DNA of 64,000 nt from JAXLYX01 sp046351215 (GTDB taxonomy: Bacteria > Myxococcota_A > Polyangia > Polyangiales > Houyiibacteriaceae): NCBI GenBank assembly GCA_046351215.1, contig JAXLYX010000009.1:124001-188000 (forward strand), written 5' to 3'. The position numbers and the translations under genes are program-made. Below, one piece after another: positions 8,051 through 17,830 of this stretch (position 1 is the stretch's first letter; each line of letters begins with the position of its first letter). The notes beneath the pieces were generated by a model. It saw only the letters and a program-made list of their open reading frames with translations, ran no database searches and was not told the DNA's origin.

Positions 8051-9013
8051 TCAGGCCGCCACGACCATCTCGGCCGTCGGCACTCCCTCGGGCGCCTCGG
8101 CGCCGACCTGGAGGCTCTGGGCGAGACGGCGCTCGACCGCGAGGCGATCGGCGACGGCGGGCGCGAGCGCGCGGCCGACGGCGCGTGCGCTCGGGAAGCG
8201 GTGATCCTTCTCGCGGCGGAGGAGGCCGGCGACGACCTCGTCGAGCACGCGGGGGATGCCCGCCATGCGGTGCGAGACGCGCGGCGCCTCCTCGCGGAGG
8301 ATGCGGCGGAGCAGGGCCGAGACGCTCGAGGCGCTGAACGGGAGCTCGCCCGTCAACGATTCGTAGAGCGTGACGCCGAGGCCGTAGAGATCGGCGCGTG
8401 CGTCGACGTCGGGATTGCCTCCGGCCTGCTCGGGGGAGACGTAGCTCGGGGTGCCGAAGACGCGGCCGCGCTCGCGGTCCTTCTCGTCGAGCGGCGCCGA
8501 CTCGGAGGCACAGACGCCGAAGTCGAGGACGGAGACGCGGAGCGCGCCGCCCTCCGTACGGTCGAGGAGCACGTGCTCCGGCTTGAGGTCCCGATGGACG
8601 TAGCCGGCCTGGTGGACGCTGTGGAGGATCGACGCGAGCCGGAGGCCGATCGCCGCCGCCTCGTCGGGCTCGAGCAGCCCGCGCCGACGGAGCAGGCGCG
8701 AGAGGCTCTCGGAGTGCATCCGCTCGAGCACGATGTAGGGCGAGCCGTCGGGCAGGAGACCGACGTCGCGCACCGGCACGATGCCGGGATGCGGCACGCG
8801 GCGGGCGACCTCGGCTTCGCGCCGGAGCCGGCGCTCGAGGTCCGCGTGATGGGCGAACATGGGCCGGAGGGTCTTCACGACGACCGTCGCCCCGTCGGTC
8901 AGCCGTGTCGACTCGAAGACCACGCTGGTGCCCCCGACCCCGATGGCCGGACCGATGCGGTACAGGCCGTCGAGCACGGTGCCACGCAGCTCGGAGCGTT
9001 CGTCCGTCGACAT
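8051..9013 (-). CDS. Hanks-type serine/threonine protein kinase
   Basis: The 320-residue cytoplasmic kinase has all catalytic landmarks: glycine loop GPAIGVGGTSVVFE, lysine 47 in VVVKTLR, HRDLKPEHVLL with Asp142, DFG with Asp164, and GTPSYVSPEQAGG in the activation loop. There is no membrane helix or extracellular sensor, and only a short C-terminal tail. ATG 9013 (MSTDERSEL) is preferred to the in-frame ATG 9025, because the upstream ATG lies inside a likely -10 element (9022-9027). Such kinases are abundant in Myxococcota; the substrate is unknown. Confidence 0.9.
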   Translation of the reverse strand: MSTDERSELRGTVLDGLYRIGPAIGVGGTSVVFESTRLTDGATVVVKTLRPMFAHHADLERRLRREAEVARRVPHPGIVPVRDVGLLPDGSPYIVLERMHSESLSRLLRRRGLLEPDEAAAIGLRLASILHSVHQAGYVHRDLKPEHVLLDRTEGGALRVSVLDFGVCASESAPLDEKDRERGRVFGTPSYVSPEQAGGNPDVDARADLYGLGVTLYESLTGELPFSASSVSALLRRILREEAPRVSHRMAGIPRVLDEVVAGLLRREKDHRFPSARAVGRALAPAVADRLAVERRLAQSLQVGAEAPEGVPTAEMVVAA

Positions 9014-9021
9014 GGCACCGG

Positions 9022-9050
9022 ACATTCGTCGAGGTGCGATCGGGCGTCAA
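9022..9050 (-). promoter_or_regulatory. Sigma70-like promoter of the kinase gene
   Basis: On the minus strand TTGACG (9050-9045) is followed after 17 bp by GAATGT (9027-9022). The predicted start of transcription falls close to ATG 9013, so the mRNA would be leaderless or nearly so. Confidence 0.45.
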
Positions 9051-9133
9051 AAAACCGTACACCGCGACCCGGGGGGCCGCGGTGTGGGTGGGGAGGCTCC
9101 GTCAGGGGCGGGGCCCTCGGGCCCCAGCCGGGA

Positions 9134-9652
9134 TCACTGGAAGCCGCCGGCGTCGATGAAGGCCTTGAGCTGCGTGAGCAGCGCCGGCGGGATCGCGCCG
9201 ACGCGGAGCGTCTCGTCCGTGATCGCCGTCCCGTCGCAGCCCGGATGACCCGGATACGAGAAGCCCGCCCGGACCGTCGGATCGAAGATCGCGACGATCA
9301 GGCTCTGGCTCGAGGTCGGGCCGACGAGGGGCACGCCGTTGCAGGCGGCGAAATTCCCGACGAGGCCCGCCGCGTTGCCCTTCAGCGTCGTGAACGCGGT
9401 CGTGCTCGTGGTCCAGTTCTGGGTCGTCTCGGTCCCGACGGTGAAGCCGGGGGCGCCGGGCGCGTGGCAGTCCTTGCACATCTGGAACGTCGTCGAGGCG
9501 TAGATCGACTGGAACTCGGCGGGCACGCCGGAGTCCGAGCCCATGCCGCCGTCGGTGACGGTGGTGCCCGTGTCGAAACAGCCCGCGGGGAAGAGGGCGA
9601 GGGCTCCGAGGGTCGTGGAGACGAGGAGGTTCCGGAGGACGTTCCGCTTCAT
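9134..9652 (-). CDS. Small lipoprotein with a CxxCH heme-type motif
   Basis: The 172-residue product has a lipoprotein signal (LGALALFPAGC) and a CKDCHAPG motif, the c-type heme attachment pattern, followed by a c-type-like segment ending with LTQLKAFIDAGG. A distant methionine or histidine ligand is not obvious. ATG 9652 overlaps the upstream stop (ATGA), making this the last gene of the AsmA / lipoprotein / propeller-TPR operon. It resembles the small CxxCH lipoproteins common in Myxococcota and may be a periplasmic monoheme protein, though heme binding is inferred from a single motif. Confidence 0.7.
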   Translation of the reverse strand: MKRNVLRNLLVSTTLGALALFPAGCFDTGTTVTDGGMGSDSGVPAEFQSIYASTTFQMCKDCHAPGAPGFTVGTETTQNWTTSTTAFTTLKGNAAGLVGNFAACNGVPLVGPTSSQSLIVAIFDPTVRAGFSYPGHPGCDGTAITDETLRVGAIPPALLTQLKAFIDAGGFQ

Positions 9653-12600
9653 CGTGGGCTCCCGGGGGATGCGTTCGGGGTCGGTGCTCCGGATCGTAGC
9701 ATCGTCAGGTAGATTTCGAAGCGCATCCGGTCTTCCCGGGTCCGCGGGCTCGGAAAACGCGCCATGAAGTCGTAGGCGGCGGCGAGGTCGGCCTCGAGGT
9801 CCCGGTGGAGCGACGAGCGTGCGACGGATCCGTCGAGGACCAGGGCCGCGAGGACCCGGAGCAGGCGCAGGCTCGTCTCCGTCACGCCGCTCCCCGTCCG
9901 CTCGTTGAAGTCGTCGATGCGGGCGAGCCCGCCCTCGGCGAAGCGGAGGGCCTCCGTCCCCTGGCCGGCGGACGCTGCGACCTCGGCCCGCCGGAGCTCG
10001 ACCTGGGCGAGGGCGAGGAGGTCCTCGTCCGCCTCGCTCGCCTCGAAGAAGCCCCGGAGGGCCTGCTCGCGCGCGGCGAGCGCGGTCTCGGCCTCGGGGT
10101 ATCGGCGGAGGGCGACGAGCGCCTCGGCGCGCAGGCCGAGCAGGAGCGCCGCGTAGCGGGCGTGGGAGTAGACGTAGTGCTCGACGAGCGAGCCCGAGCC
10201 CCTCGCCTCGAGCCCGGGGTTCGCACGGAGGAGCGCTTCGGCCCGCTCGACCGCCGCGAGCGCGGCCGCCGCCTCGCCGGCCGAGAGGCTCGAGGAGGCG
10301 AGGCCGATCTCCGCCTTCAGCCGATCGATCGGCGAATCGTCCGGGCCCGAGAGCGTGCGCAGGAGCTCTTCGTAGCGGGCCGAGGCCTTCACGAATTCCC
10401 CGGCCGCCACGTGCGAGAACGCGAGACGATCGAGCGCCGCCGCACGGAAGGGCGCGAGCGAGGGGGTGCGATCGACGAGCGCGAGCGCGAGCTCCGCCGA
10501 GGCGCGAGCCTGCTCCGGCTCGCGGGCGTGGAAGAAGCTGCGCGAGCGCGCGAGGTCGAAGGCGAGCTCGGACTCGGGGCTCGTGAACGGAAGACGAGCA
10601 CGGAGCTCGAAGTGCTCGAGCGCACGGCGGTGGTTGCCGAGCGAGGCCTGCAGCGTGCCGGCGGCCTCGAGGAGGGCGGCGCGCGCCCGGGGCCGGTCCC
10701 GCGCAAGATCGAGCGCGAGGAGGTAGTGCGCGTTGGCCGAGCCGGCGTCCTCGCGCGAGCCCGTCTCGAGCGCGGCCCGGTGCAGCGTGAAGCCCCAGAG
10801 GTGATGCACCTCGACACGCCTCGGCCAGGCGGCGTCGACACGGCGGAGCAGCTCGACCACGCGCGCGACGATCTGGGCGTGGCGTTCGGGGTCGCTCACG
10901 CCGGGGAGCGTCCGCGCGGCGAGGTAGGCCTTCGCGAAGAGGTAGCCCGGATCGTCGGGATTCGAGGCGAAGCGCTGGTCGTAGAAAGCCTCGAGATCCT
11001 CGGGGCCCCGCGCGAGGCGGGCCTCGATGAAGCCGATGTGTGCGTCGAGCGCCGCGGCGTTGCGGCTCGCCTGGAAGAAGTAGCCGGCCGCTTCTTGGAG
11101 ATCGCCCTGCCCGAGCTCGCCGTACGCGCGCTCGACCACGATGGCGCGGTAGAGCTCCTCGGCGTAGCGACGCTGCGGATCGTCGGGACGCACGCTGCTC
11201 GCCCATGTCGTGGCGAACTGGTACTGGAGGAATTCGTTGCCCGTACGCGAGGCCGTACGCACCGTGCGGAGCGCGATCGCGCGCCTCCGCTCCGCGTCCG
11301 GCTCCGATCGGTAGAGCTCGAAGATGCGCGCGCGCACTTCCTCCTGGTTCGCGTCGTTCAGCGTGGCGAGCGGTCGCTCGACGTCGAGGAGCAGGGCGAG
11401 CTCCGAGCCGTCCGCGGCCCGCGCGCGCGCCGCGTCGATGGCGGCGATGCGCGCTTCCCGGCCGCGGCCTCGCACGAGCTCGGCGACGTAGTCGCTCGCC
11501 TGCTCGAGACGATCGGAGAGCGAGAGCGCGGGATGCCCGGCGAGCTTCGCGCGCACGTCGAGGAGCGCCTCGCGATCGCCGAGGAGCGCATCGACGTGCT
11601 CCGCCCGATCGCCGACCAGGTGGAGCGTGTAGGGATCGGAGAGCGTCGAGACGTCGACGGCCCGGAGCTCGGCGAGCGCGTCGCTCTTCTGGCCGAGGTC
11701 GTCGAGGATCTCGCTCGCCACGAGCCGTGCGAGCGCCGCGAGGTCCGCGGCGGACGGTCCCGTGCCCCCGCCCGGCGCGGGCGCTCCGAGGCCCCGCACC
11801 TCGGCGAGCCTCGCGCGCTCCTGCTCGACGTACGCACGGCTCAGCTGGCCGCGCGCGAGGGCGAGATCGGCGCGACGATGGCTCGCGAGCTCGGTGAAGA
11901 GCCTCGCCCAGCGTCCGCGCGCGGAGTCGGCACCCGCCTGGGTCGCGATGCGATCGGCGTAGTAGAGCGCGGACTCGTATTCGCGCAGCTCGAGGTGGAG
12001 CCAGACGACCTGCTCGAGCACGTCGAGCCGCGCGTCGCTCGCCGGCAGGCGTTCCGCGAGCCGGCTCGCGAGGAGGAGCTTCGCCCAGAGATCGCGGGCG
12101 ACCGCGAGCTCGGCGCGCAGCCGATCTTCGCTCCAATCGGCCGGGACGACGCCGTCGAGGGGGAGCGAGTAGATGTCGAGCGAGCCGCCGTGCGAGCACG
12201 TCATCAGCAACGACTCGCGCGTCGGCGCAGGGTAGTGGCAATTCCAGCGCGAGCTCGTGAGCTGCTCGACCCTCTGGCCCTCGAAGGGATTCGTCTTCGT
12301 CGCGTCGAAGCCCACGCGGACGAGGACGCTGTTGTCCTCGCCGTCGATCGTCCCGTCGCGGTTCGTGTCGTTCAGGTACTGCGAGAAGTAGAGGTAGCGG
12401 CCGTCGGCCGAGAACGCCGGGAAGCCCGAGAGCCCGGGCAGCTCGGGCTCGAAGACGACGGGCGAGCCCTCGGGGCCGCGGCTGCCCATGCGCTCCACGC
12501 GGAGCCCACGTCCCACGCGGCTCGCGAACGTCACCCCGACGTCGCCCCGCCTCGCCTCGATCGCGACGTACGCGAGGTAGCGGCCGTCCGCGGAGCGCGA

Positions 12601-13185
12601 GAGGCCGATCATGTCGCGCTCGACGAGGACCTCGGAGCGCCCCCCCGAGATCGGATGGCTCGAGAGCGAGAAGCCGGAGTGCAGCGCCGAGCGGGAGAGC
12701 ACGCCGAGATGGGAGCCCTCGTCGAGCCAGAGCACCTCGAGCTCGGCCGTCTCCGGGCCCGTGAGGCAACGTTCGCTCCCGCCCCGGACTTTGCGCACGC
12801 ACGCGTCGCCCGTCGCATCGCGGACGTAGGAGATGTACGCGACGTGACGCCCGTCGGGGCTGACCCTCGGGAACGCGTGATCGCCGAGCGCGTCGAAGAG
12901 AGGCCGCGCGCCGCTCGAGATCGGCGACTGCACGAGGACCTCGGTCGTGCCGTGCTCGTCCCCGATGAAGAAGAGCGACTGGCCGTCGGGCGTCGCGACG
13001 CCCATCAGGTGGTCCGAGGGCCCGGCCGTGAGCCGCACCGGGATCCGGACGGCGAGCTCGTCCTCGGGGCCGTCGGCGGAATCGGAGGGTTGCGCGCGCA
13101 CGGCGGAGGGAGCGGCGAGCGCCATCGCGCCCGCGAGCCCGAGAGCGGCGAGCCTCGTCCTCGGGTCGGGCTTCAGTCCGCGCAC
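9649..13185 (-). CDS. Beta-propeller (PD40/TolB-like) plus TPR protein
   Basis: I place the start at GTG 13185, giving 1178 residues. It overlaps the upstream gene by 13 bp and reads directly into a signal peptide (LGLAGAMALAAPSAVRAQP). Residues about 45-360 contain PD40/TolB-type blades (SPDGRHVAYISYV, SADGRYLAYVAIE, SADGRYLYFSQYL). One loop is an EF-hand-like calcium site, DTNRDGTIDGED. The remaining ~800 residues are alpha-helical TPR-like repeats. The protein should be periplasmic or outer-membrane associated and may act as an assembly scaffold. It is the third gene of the coupled operon and ends with an ATGA overlap. Confidence 0.7.
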   Translation of the reverse strand: MRGLKPDPRTRLAALGLAGAMALAAPSAVRAQPSDSADGPEDELAVRIPVRLTAGPSDHLMGVATPDGQSLFFIGDEHGTTEVLVQSPISSGARPLFDALGDHAFPRVSPDGRHVAYISYVRDATGDACVRKVRGGSERCLTGPETAELEVLWLDEGSHLGVLSRSALHSGFSLSSHPISGGRSEVLVERDMIGLSRSADGRYLAYVAIEARRGDVGVTFASRVGRGLRVERMGSRGPEGSPVVFEPELPGLSGFPAFSADGRYLYFSQYLNDTNRDGTIDGEDNSVLVRVGFDATKTNPFEGQRVEQLTSSRWNCHYPAPTRESLLMTCSHGGSLDIYSLPLDGVVPADWSEDRLRAELAVARDLWAKLLLASRLAERLPASDARLDVLEQVVWLHLELREYESALYYADRIATQAGADSARGRWARLFTELASHRRADLALARGQLSRAYVEQERARLAEVRGLGAPAPGGGTGPSAADLAALARLVASEILDDLGQKSDALAELRAVDVSTLSDPYTLHLVGDRAEHVDALLGDREALLDVRAKLAGHPALSLSDRLEQASDYVAELVRGRGREARIAAIDAARARAADGSELALLLDVERPLATLNDANQEEVRARIFELYRSEPDAERRRAIALRTVRTASRTGNEFLQYQFATTWASSVRPDDPQRRYAEELYRAIVVERAYGELGQGDLQEAAGYFFQASRNAAALDAHIGFIEARLARGPEDLEAFYDQRFASNPDDPGYLFAKAYLAARTLPGVSDPERHAQIVARVVELLRRVDAAWPRRVEVHHLWGFTLHRAALETGSREDAGSANAHYLLALDLARDRPRARAALLEAAGTLQASLGNHRRALEHFELRARLPFTSPESELAFDLARSRSFFHAREPEQARASAELALALVDRTPSLAPFRAAALDRLAFSHVAAGEFVKASARYEELLRTLSGPDDSPIDRLKAEIGLASSSLSAGEAAAALAAVERAEALLRANPGLEARGSGSLVEHYVYSHARYAALLLGLRAEALVALRRYPEAETALAAREQALRGFFEASEADEDLLALAQVELRRAEVAASAGQGTEALRFAEGGLARIDDFNERTGSGVTETSLRLLRVLAALVLDGSVARSSLHRDLEADLAAAYDFMARFPSPRTREDRMRFEIYLTMLRSGAPTPNASPGSPR

Positions 13186-13766
13186 GGCTTCGGCTCCCAG
13201 CGACCGGCCTCGTCCTGGACCTGCGCGCCGCAGACGACGCGCTGCATGTGCAGCACGATCCAGCGGTCGCGCGCCTGATCCTCCGTGGTGTTCGGGCTCT
13301 GGGCCGCGACGTACGTCCAGATCTGGCGTCGGTGCACGTTGATGCGTCCGACGAGGCGTGCGACCTCGGTCGCGTCGACGTCCTGCTGGCAGCTCTCGCT
13401 CGTGACCTCGACGAGCCCCGTGCGCGCCTCTCCGACGCAGCGGGCCACGAGCAGCGCGTCGAGCCGCTCCTCGTCGGGCTCGGCGCGCGCCACCATCTCG
13501 TCGACCACGCCGAGCCCGTTCGACTCGCCGCCGCTCGCGAGCTGCTCCCGCGGGATCGGGGCCGGAGCCGGGGAGATCGCCGCGTTCGAGAGCTCGGTCC
13601 GTCGCTCCGGATACTCGCCCGCCGCCTGGCGTTCGAGCGCCGTGTGTTGGCTGACGACGGCGACCTCGGGGGCGCGGACACAGCCTCCCGCGAGCACGAG
13701 CCCGGAGAGGGCCAGGCGCCACGGAAGGCGTCGGTTCGGAGCGTGGAGTCGAGCGGGCACGGTCAT
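13173..13766 (-). CDS. Lipoprotein of unknown function
   Basis: The 197-residue product has a clear lipobox (LALSGLVLAGGC). The mature part contains several cysteines (VARCVGEARTG, ESCQQDV, RVVCGAQV, KPCAD at the very end) and an alpha-helical central region. I recognise no domain. ATG 13766 overlaps the stop of the AsmA-like gene (ATGA) and its own 3' end overlaps the propeller/TPR gene by 13 bp, so its expression is tied to both. It is probably an envelope accessory protein of the same system. Confidence 0.65.
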   Translation of the reverse strand: MTVPARLHAPNRRLPWRLALSGLVLAGGCVRAPEVAVVSQHTALERQAAGEYPERRTELSNAAISPAPAPIPREQLASGGESNGLGVVDEMVARAEPDEERLDALLVARCVGEARTGLVEVTSESCQQDVDATEVARLVGRINVHRRQIWTYVAAQSPNTTEDQARDRWIVLHMQRVVCGAQVQDEAGRWEPKPCAD

Positions 13767-16700
13767 GGGGCGGTTCCTCGGGGGCTTTCGCTCGGGGCCG
13801 CGGCCTCGGGGCCGGCGACGTGGGGACGATCCCGCGGGAAGAGCGTCTCCACCAGCGGGGCGGCGTATTCGTCGAGAAGCGGCGCGATCGGGATCGCGCG
13901 GATCGCGTCGATGCGGATGGCGCTCGCGAGGCCTCCGAGCGCGACCTCGAAGTCGAGCAGGCCCTCCGAGGCCACGAGCCGCGCGAAGCGCGGATAGCCG
14001 AGGCGCAGCACGGAGCGGACCGTGTTGAGATCCGTGTTCTCGTGGTAGGGGTCGAGCGCGTCGATGAGCTCGCGCAGGTGCTCGCGGCTCATCCGCACGA
14101 GGTGCATCGAGCCGTCGAGGGCGAGGGTCTCCGGCACGAAGCGGATCGCCATGTTGGCGTCGAGGACCTCGTCCCCTCCGTGCTCCGTGTGGATGCCGGT
14201 CGCGTTCCCGCGGAAGGCGATGTGCGAGGACCCCGGCATGAGATCGAGCTCGAGCTGCCCCGTCAGCTCGCCGCCGCGGTAGCCGATCTGGAGACGATCG
14301 ATCCGCACGGTCGTTCCGGCGATGCGCACGTTGCCCGCGAGGGGCCCGAGGGTGCTCCCCTGCCACACGATCCGTTGGGACGTGACGAACGCGTCGGTAT
14401 TCAAGAAGGGCTGGACGTCGGGGAACCGCGCCCGGGACATCGGGGCCACGCCAACGCCGGGATCGAGGACGGGGCCGCCCGCGATCAGGGTCAGGGTCTC
14501 CTCGATGGGGATCTCCCCGTTCAGGCCTTCGACCGTGAGGCTCCCGTCGGGATTCACGAATTCGACGGCCTCGGCCACGAGCCGGGCGAGGGCGCGGTAG
14601 CTCTGGAGGTCGCCGGACTGGATCTCGAAGGGGATGCGGAGCCGGCCGCTCGCCCGGCGTGCGAAGTCGCCCCCGGCGAGCGGCGCGAGGTCCTGCTCCA
14701 CCGTGCCGCTGAGAGAGAGCGCCTGCCGGCCGTCGATCGCGGCCTCGGAGCGGGCGGCCCGGCTCGTCATCGAGCCGTCGACGTCGCTCTCGTAGGCCCC
14801 GGTCATGCGGATCGAGCCGTGTCCGCCCCCGTTCACGAGCACGAGCTCGCGGATCGTCAACGCCGACGGATCGGAGTCGATGGCGGCGGTGAGCCGCACG
14901 TTCGTGACCGGATAGCCGGGGACGATCGCCTGCTCGACGCGCGCGAGCGCGACGTCCGCCGTGATCGAGGCGACCTCGGGCACGTCGGCGTCGGGCATCC
15001 GGATCTCCACGTGGGGGCGGAAGCCGTGGAGCACGAGCTCGTCGTTGCCGCTCTTCACGCGCGCCTCTCCGGCCTCGCCGCCGAGCTCGATCTCCGCGCC
15101 CTCGTCGCGCTGCACGAAGTCGAGCGAGAGGGAGACGCGCGGCGTCTCGAGCTCGGTCCCGTCCTCCCGCGTCGCGTGCAGGCCTTCCACCACGAGCGAG
15201 CCGTGCTCTTCGCCGCGCAGACGTGCGAGGACGACGTCCGCGAGCGTCGGGACCTCGCCGGCGCGGGGAACGCGCGTGAAGACGCCGGCGAGCTTCCCAT
15301 GGGTCTCGAGCCGCACACCCGAGAGATCGGCCCGCGTGCCCTCGGGGAGGAAGCGCGCGAGCTCGGGCGCGATGCGCTCGGCGGTGAGGGAGACGCGGTG
15401 GTCGAGCGCGCCCGTGGCCGGCTCGATCGTCCCGTGCAGGCTGGCGTCGAGCCTCGGCGAATCGCCGCTCGAATCGGCGCCGAGGTGCGCCTCGAGATCG
15501 TAGACGTGGCGACGGAGGTCGGCCCGGCCCGAGAGCGCGAGGCGGTGCTCGCCCTCGAAGCGTCCGCTCGAGGTCTCGAGGTCGGTGACGGTGGCCTCGC
15601 CCGAGAGCGCGTACGCGCCGCCCTCGCCCACGAGCTCGAGGCGGACGCGCGGGAGGGCCATCGCGTTCCCGCTCGCGCGAACGTGGCCGATCGGGCCTTC
15701 GACGAGCAGGTGGCCTCGGGCGCTCGGGGGGGCGAGGGTCGTCGGCGAGCTCGTCGAGATCCGCAGCTGGGCGCGCGAGAGCGCGAGCGACTCCTCGCCC
15801 GCCGAGCGGACCGAGAGGGCTCCGAAGGGCAGGCTCCCTTCGACGGTGCCGCGATCGAAATCCGCCTCGAGCGCGGGAGCGAAGCCGGACACGCGCGCGA
15901 CCTGGCCCGCGCTCGACACGGTGCCCGTCGTCGCGAGGCGGATCGAGGCGCGGCCGCCGAGCCCGAAGAGGCCGGCCGGATTCCGGAGGAACGCGTGCAG
16001 CTCGGTCGAGAGCGAGACGGGCGCGAGGTTCGCGGAGTCGCCCCCGCTCCGCGCTTCGAGCCGCTCGGCCTCGAGCGAGACGCGGCCTTCGGCGGCCGTG
16101 TTCGCCGTCATCGCGCCGACGAGCCCCGCTCCTTCCGCGTGGAGCCTCGGGTGCGCGAGGCGGGCCGAGGTGCTCGTGCCCTCGGCGAGCGCGAGCCCGT
16201 CGAAGGCCACGTCGAGGACGTCCGGTTCGCGCGCGGAGCCCTCCCCGCCGAGGCTCGTCGGTCCCGAGGGCGCGAGGACGAGGCCGGGCCCGACGAGGGA
16301 GGCGACGAGCCCGGTCCCTTCGAGGGACGTCCCGGCCGTCGCGTCCGAGGCCCGGAGCGAGCGCGAGCGCACGTCGAGACGGAGCTGCACGAGGCGCGGA
16401 TCGCTGCCGGGGGTCGAGCCTTCCGCGTCGAGGGGAACGTTCGCCTGCGTCGCGAGCGAGAGCTCGAGGCCCTCGACCCCCGCGGCCTGCCCCTCTTCGG
16501 CATAGGACGCTCGCTCCGCCGATGCTCGGAGGTCCAAACGACCCTTCGCACCGTGCGGGGACAGCTCGGCCTCGTCGAGCACGAGCGTGCCCCGCACGCC
16601 TTGCGCGTCGATCCCCGAGGGCAGCCACGCGGCGGTGTCGAAGCGGAGCTCCGCGCCGCCGCTCGCGCGGGCGAGCGTGGAAGGGCGCGCGTCCTCCACC

Positions 16701-17713
16701 GTGCCGTCGAGCCGTGCCGTGAGAACGTCGCCGAGGAGGCCCAGGCGGCGGAGCGAGACGCGCGTCGTCCCGGCCCGTGCATCGAAGGCGATGCCGAGGT
16801 CGAGCGCCGTGGCGAGCGGATCCCCCGCGGGCACGGGGAGCCCCCTCGACTCGAGCACGCGGAGAGCGAGGCGGAGCTCGAGGGACTCGCGGATCGCGAG
16901 CGTTCCCTCGACCGCCACGCGCCCGTCGCCACGGATCGCCTCGCGCGCGGGGATCGTCCCGTCCGCGTTCGCCGCCCGACCCTCCTGCGCGAGCCGAAGC
17001 GCGGCTCCGCGTGCCGGCTCGTCCGCGCCGAGGGTCACACCGACGTCGAGTCGGCCGGCGTTCTCGTGGAATCGCGCTTCGAGCGCGAGCTCCGCGAGCC
17101 GCGCGCGGCGGACGACACGCCCGCCCTCGAGCTCGACGTAGGCGACCGCGGCGCCGGGCGCCCGCGCCTTCGTCAGATCGACGCCGAGCCCCCGGAGGGA
17201 GTCGAGCGAATGCGAGAGAGGCGCGACCGGCTCGCTCGGATCCGTGGGGAAGAGGAGGGTGAAGCTATCCGTCGTCTCGTCGGCGACGTACGTGAGCTCG
17301 AGCCCGGCGAGCGTCGCGTCGGCGATGCGCACCTCGCCCGAGAGCAGGGGCCGCACGGCGAGCGAGACGTCCGCCTCGCGCAGGACGAGGAAGGGGGCGG
17401 CCTTGCCCCGGAAGCGCGACGGCTGCGCGACCTCGAGGCCCTCGGCGTGGAGCGTTCCGCTCGCGAGCGAGAAGGAGAGCGCGCGGTAGTCGAGCTCGAG
17501 GTCGAGGGCCTCGTCGAGCGTGCGCACGACCGTCGGCTTCACCCACGGATGCTCGAGATGACCGAGCACGAAGAGCGCCGCGGCCGCGAGCAGGACGGCG
17601 AGCGCGAGCAGCGAGGCGGCGGCTCCGAGCAGGATCCTCCGTACGCGATGCGCTCGGCCCGGCCGGGCGGCCGTGCCGGAGGACGGAGGCGGGCTGTCGG
17701 TGTCGGCACCCAT
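13763..17713 (-). CDS. AsmA/TamB-like envelope protein
   Basis: The 1316-residue protein has a short basic cytoplasmic N-terminus, one transmembrane helix (about residues 28-52) and a very long beta-rich periplasmic region. An early LDEALDLELDYRALSFSLAS segment resembles AsmA N-termini. The C-terminus contains repeated glycine-rich strands (GGELTGQLELDLMPGSSH) like AsmA/YdbH proteins, which form hydrophobic grooves that carry lipids between the membranes. It is the first gene of a four-gene coupled operon. A GGGGAGAG ribosome site precedes the ATG and a TGTAAACG patch lies about 30 bp upstream. The family assignment rests on architecture; a specific cargo cannot be given. Confidence 0.7.
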   Translation of the reverse strand: MGADTDSPPPSSGTAARPGRAHRVRRILLGAAASLLALAVLLAAAALFVLGHLEHPWVKPTVVRTLDEALDLELDYRALSFSLASGTLHAEGLEVAQPSRFRGKAAPFLVLREADVSLAVRPLLSGEVRIADATLAGLELTYVADETTDSFTLLFPTDPSEPVAPLSHSLDSLRGLGVDLTKARAPGAAVAYVELEGGRVVRRARLAELALEARFHENAGRLDVGVTLGADEPARGAALRLAQEGRAANADGTIPAREAIRGDGRVAVEGTLAIRESLELRLALRVLESRGLPVPAGDPLATALDLGIAFDARAGTTRVSLRRLGLLGDVLTARLDGTVEDARPSTLARASGGAELRFDTAAWLPSGIDAQGVRGTLVLDEAELSPHGAKGRLDLRASAERASYAEEGQAAGVEGLELSLATQANVPLDAEGSTPGSDPRLVQLRLDVRSRSLRASDATAGTSLEGTGLVASLVGPGLVLAPSGPTSLGGEGSAREPDVLDVAFDGLALAEGTSTSARLAHPRLHAEGAGLVGAMTANTAAEGRVSLEAERLEARSGGDSANLAPVSLSTELHAFLRNPAGLFGLGGRASIRLATTGTVSSAGQVARVSGFAPALEADFDRGTVEGSLPFGALSVRSAGEESLALSRAQLRISTSSPTTLAPPSARGHLLVEGPIGHVRASGNAMALPRVRLELVGEGGAYALSGEATVTDLETSSGRFEGEHRLALSGRADLRRHVYDLEAHLGADSSGDSPRLDASLHGTIEPATGALDHRVSLTAERIAPELARFLPEGTRADLSGVRLETHGKLAGVFTRVPRAGEVPTLADVVLARLRGEEHGSLVVEGLHATREDGTELETPRVSLSLDFVQRDEGAEIELGGEAGEARVKSGNDELVLHGFRPHVEIRMPDADVPEVASITADVALARVEQAIVPGYPVTNVRLTAAIDSDPSALTIRELVLVNGGGHGSIRMTGAYESDVDGSMTSRAARSEAAIDGRQALSLSGTVEQDLAPLAGGDFARRASGRLRIPFEIQSGDLQSYRALARLVAEAVEFVNPDGSLTVEGLNGEIPIEETLTLIAGGPVLDPGVGVAPMSRARFPDVQPFLNTDAFVTSQRIVWQGSTLGPLAGNVRIAGTTVRIDRLQIGYRGGELTGQLELDLMPGSSHIAFRGNATGIHTEHGGDEVLDANMAIRFVPETLALDGSMHLVRMSREHLRELIDALDPYHENTDLNTVRSVLRLGYPRFARLVASEGLLDFEVALGGLASAIRIDAIRAIPIAPLLDEYAAPLVETLFPRDRPHVAGPEAAAPSESPRGTAP

Positions 17714-17830
17714 GAAGAAAGCTCTCCCCAGGGTTCGTTTACACCGTGGACGGCCCTTCGTCCCGGGGACTCGTTCCGATCCTCGGGGGGAGCGTTCCCC
17801 GGGGCCGGGCGTCCGCGCTCCCGAGCCGCG

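Noticed and set aside
9805..13278. Long plus-strand open frame opposite the propeller-TPR gene
   Set aside because: It has the same composition bias; the minus-strand frame has a signal peptide, propeller blades and ATGA coupling.
17762..17803. CCCGGGGA / TCCCCGGG inverted repeat as a terminator of the barrel gene
   Set aside because: No T run follows and both arms are self-palindromic; it is not a convincing terminator.
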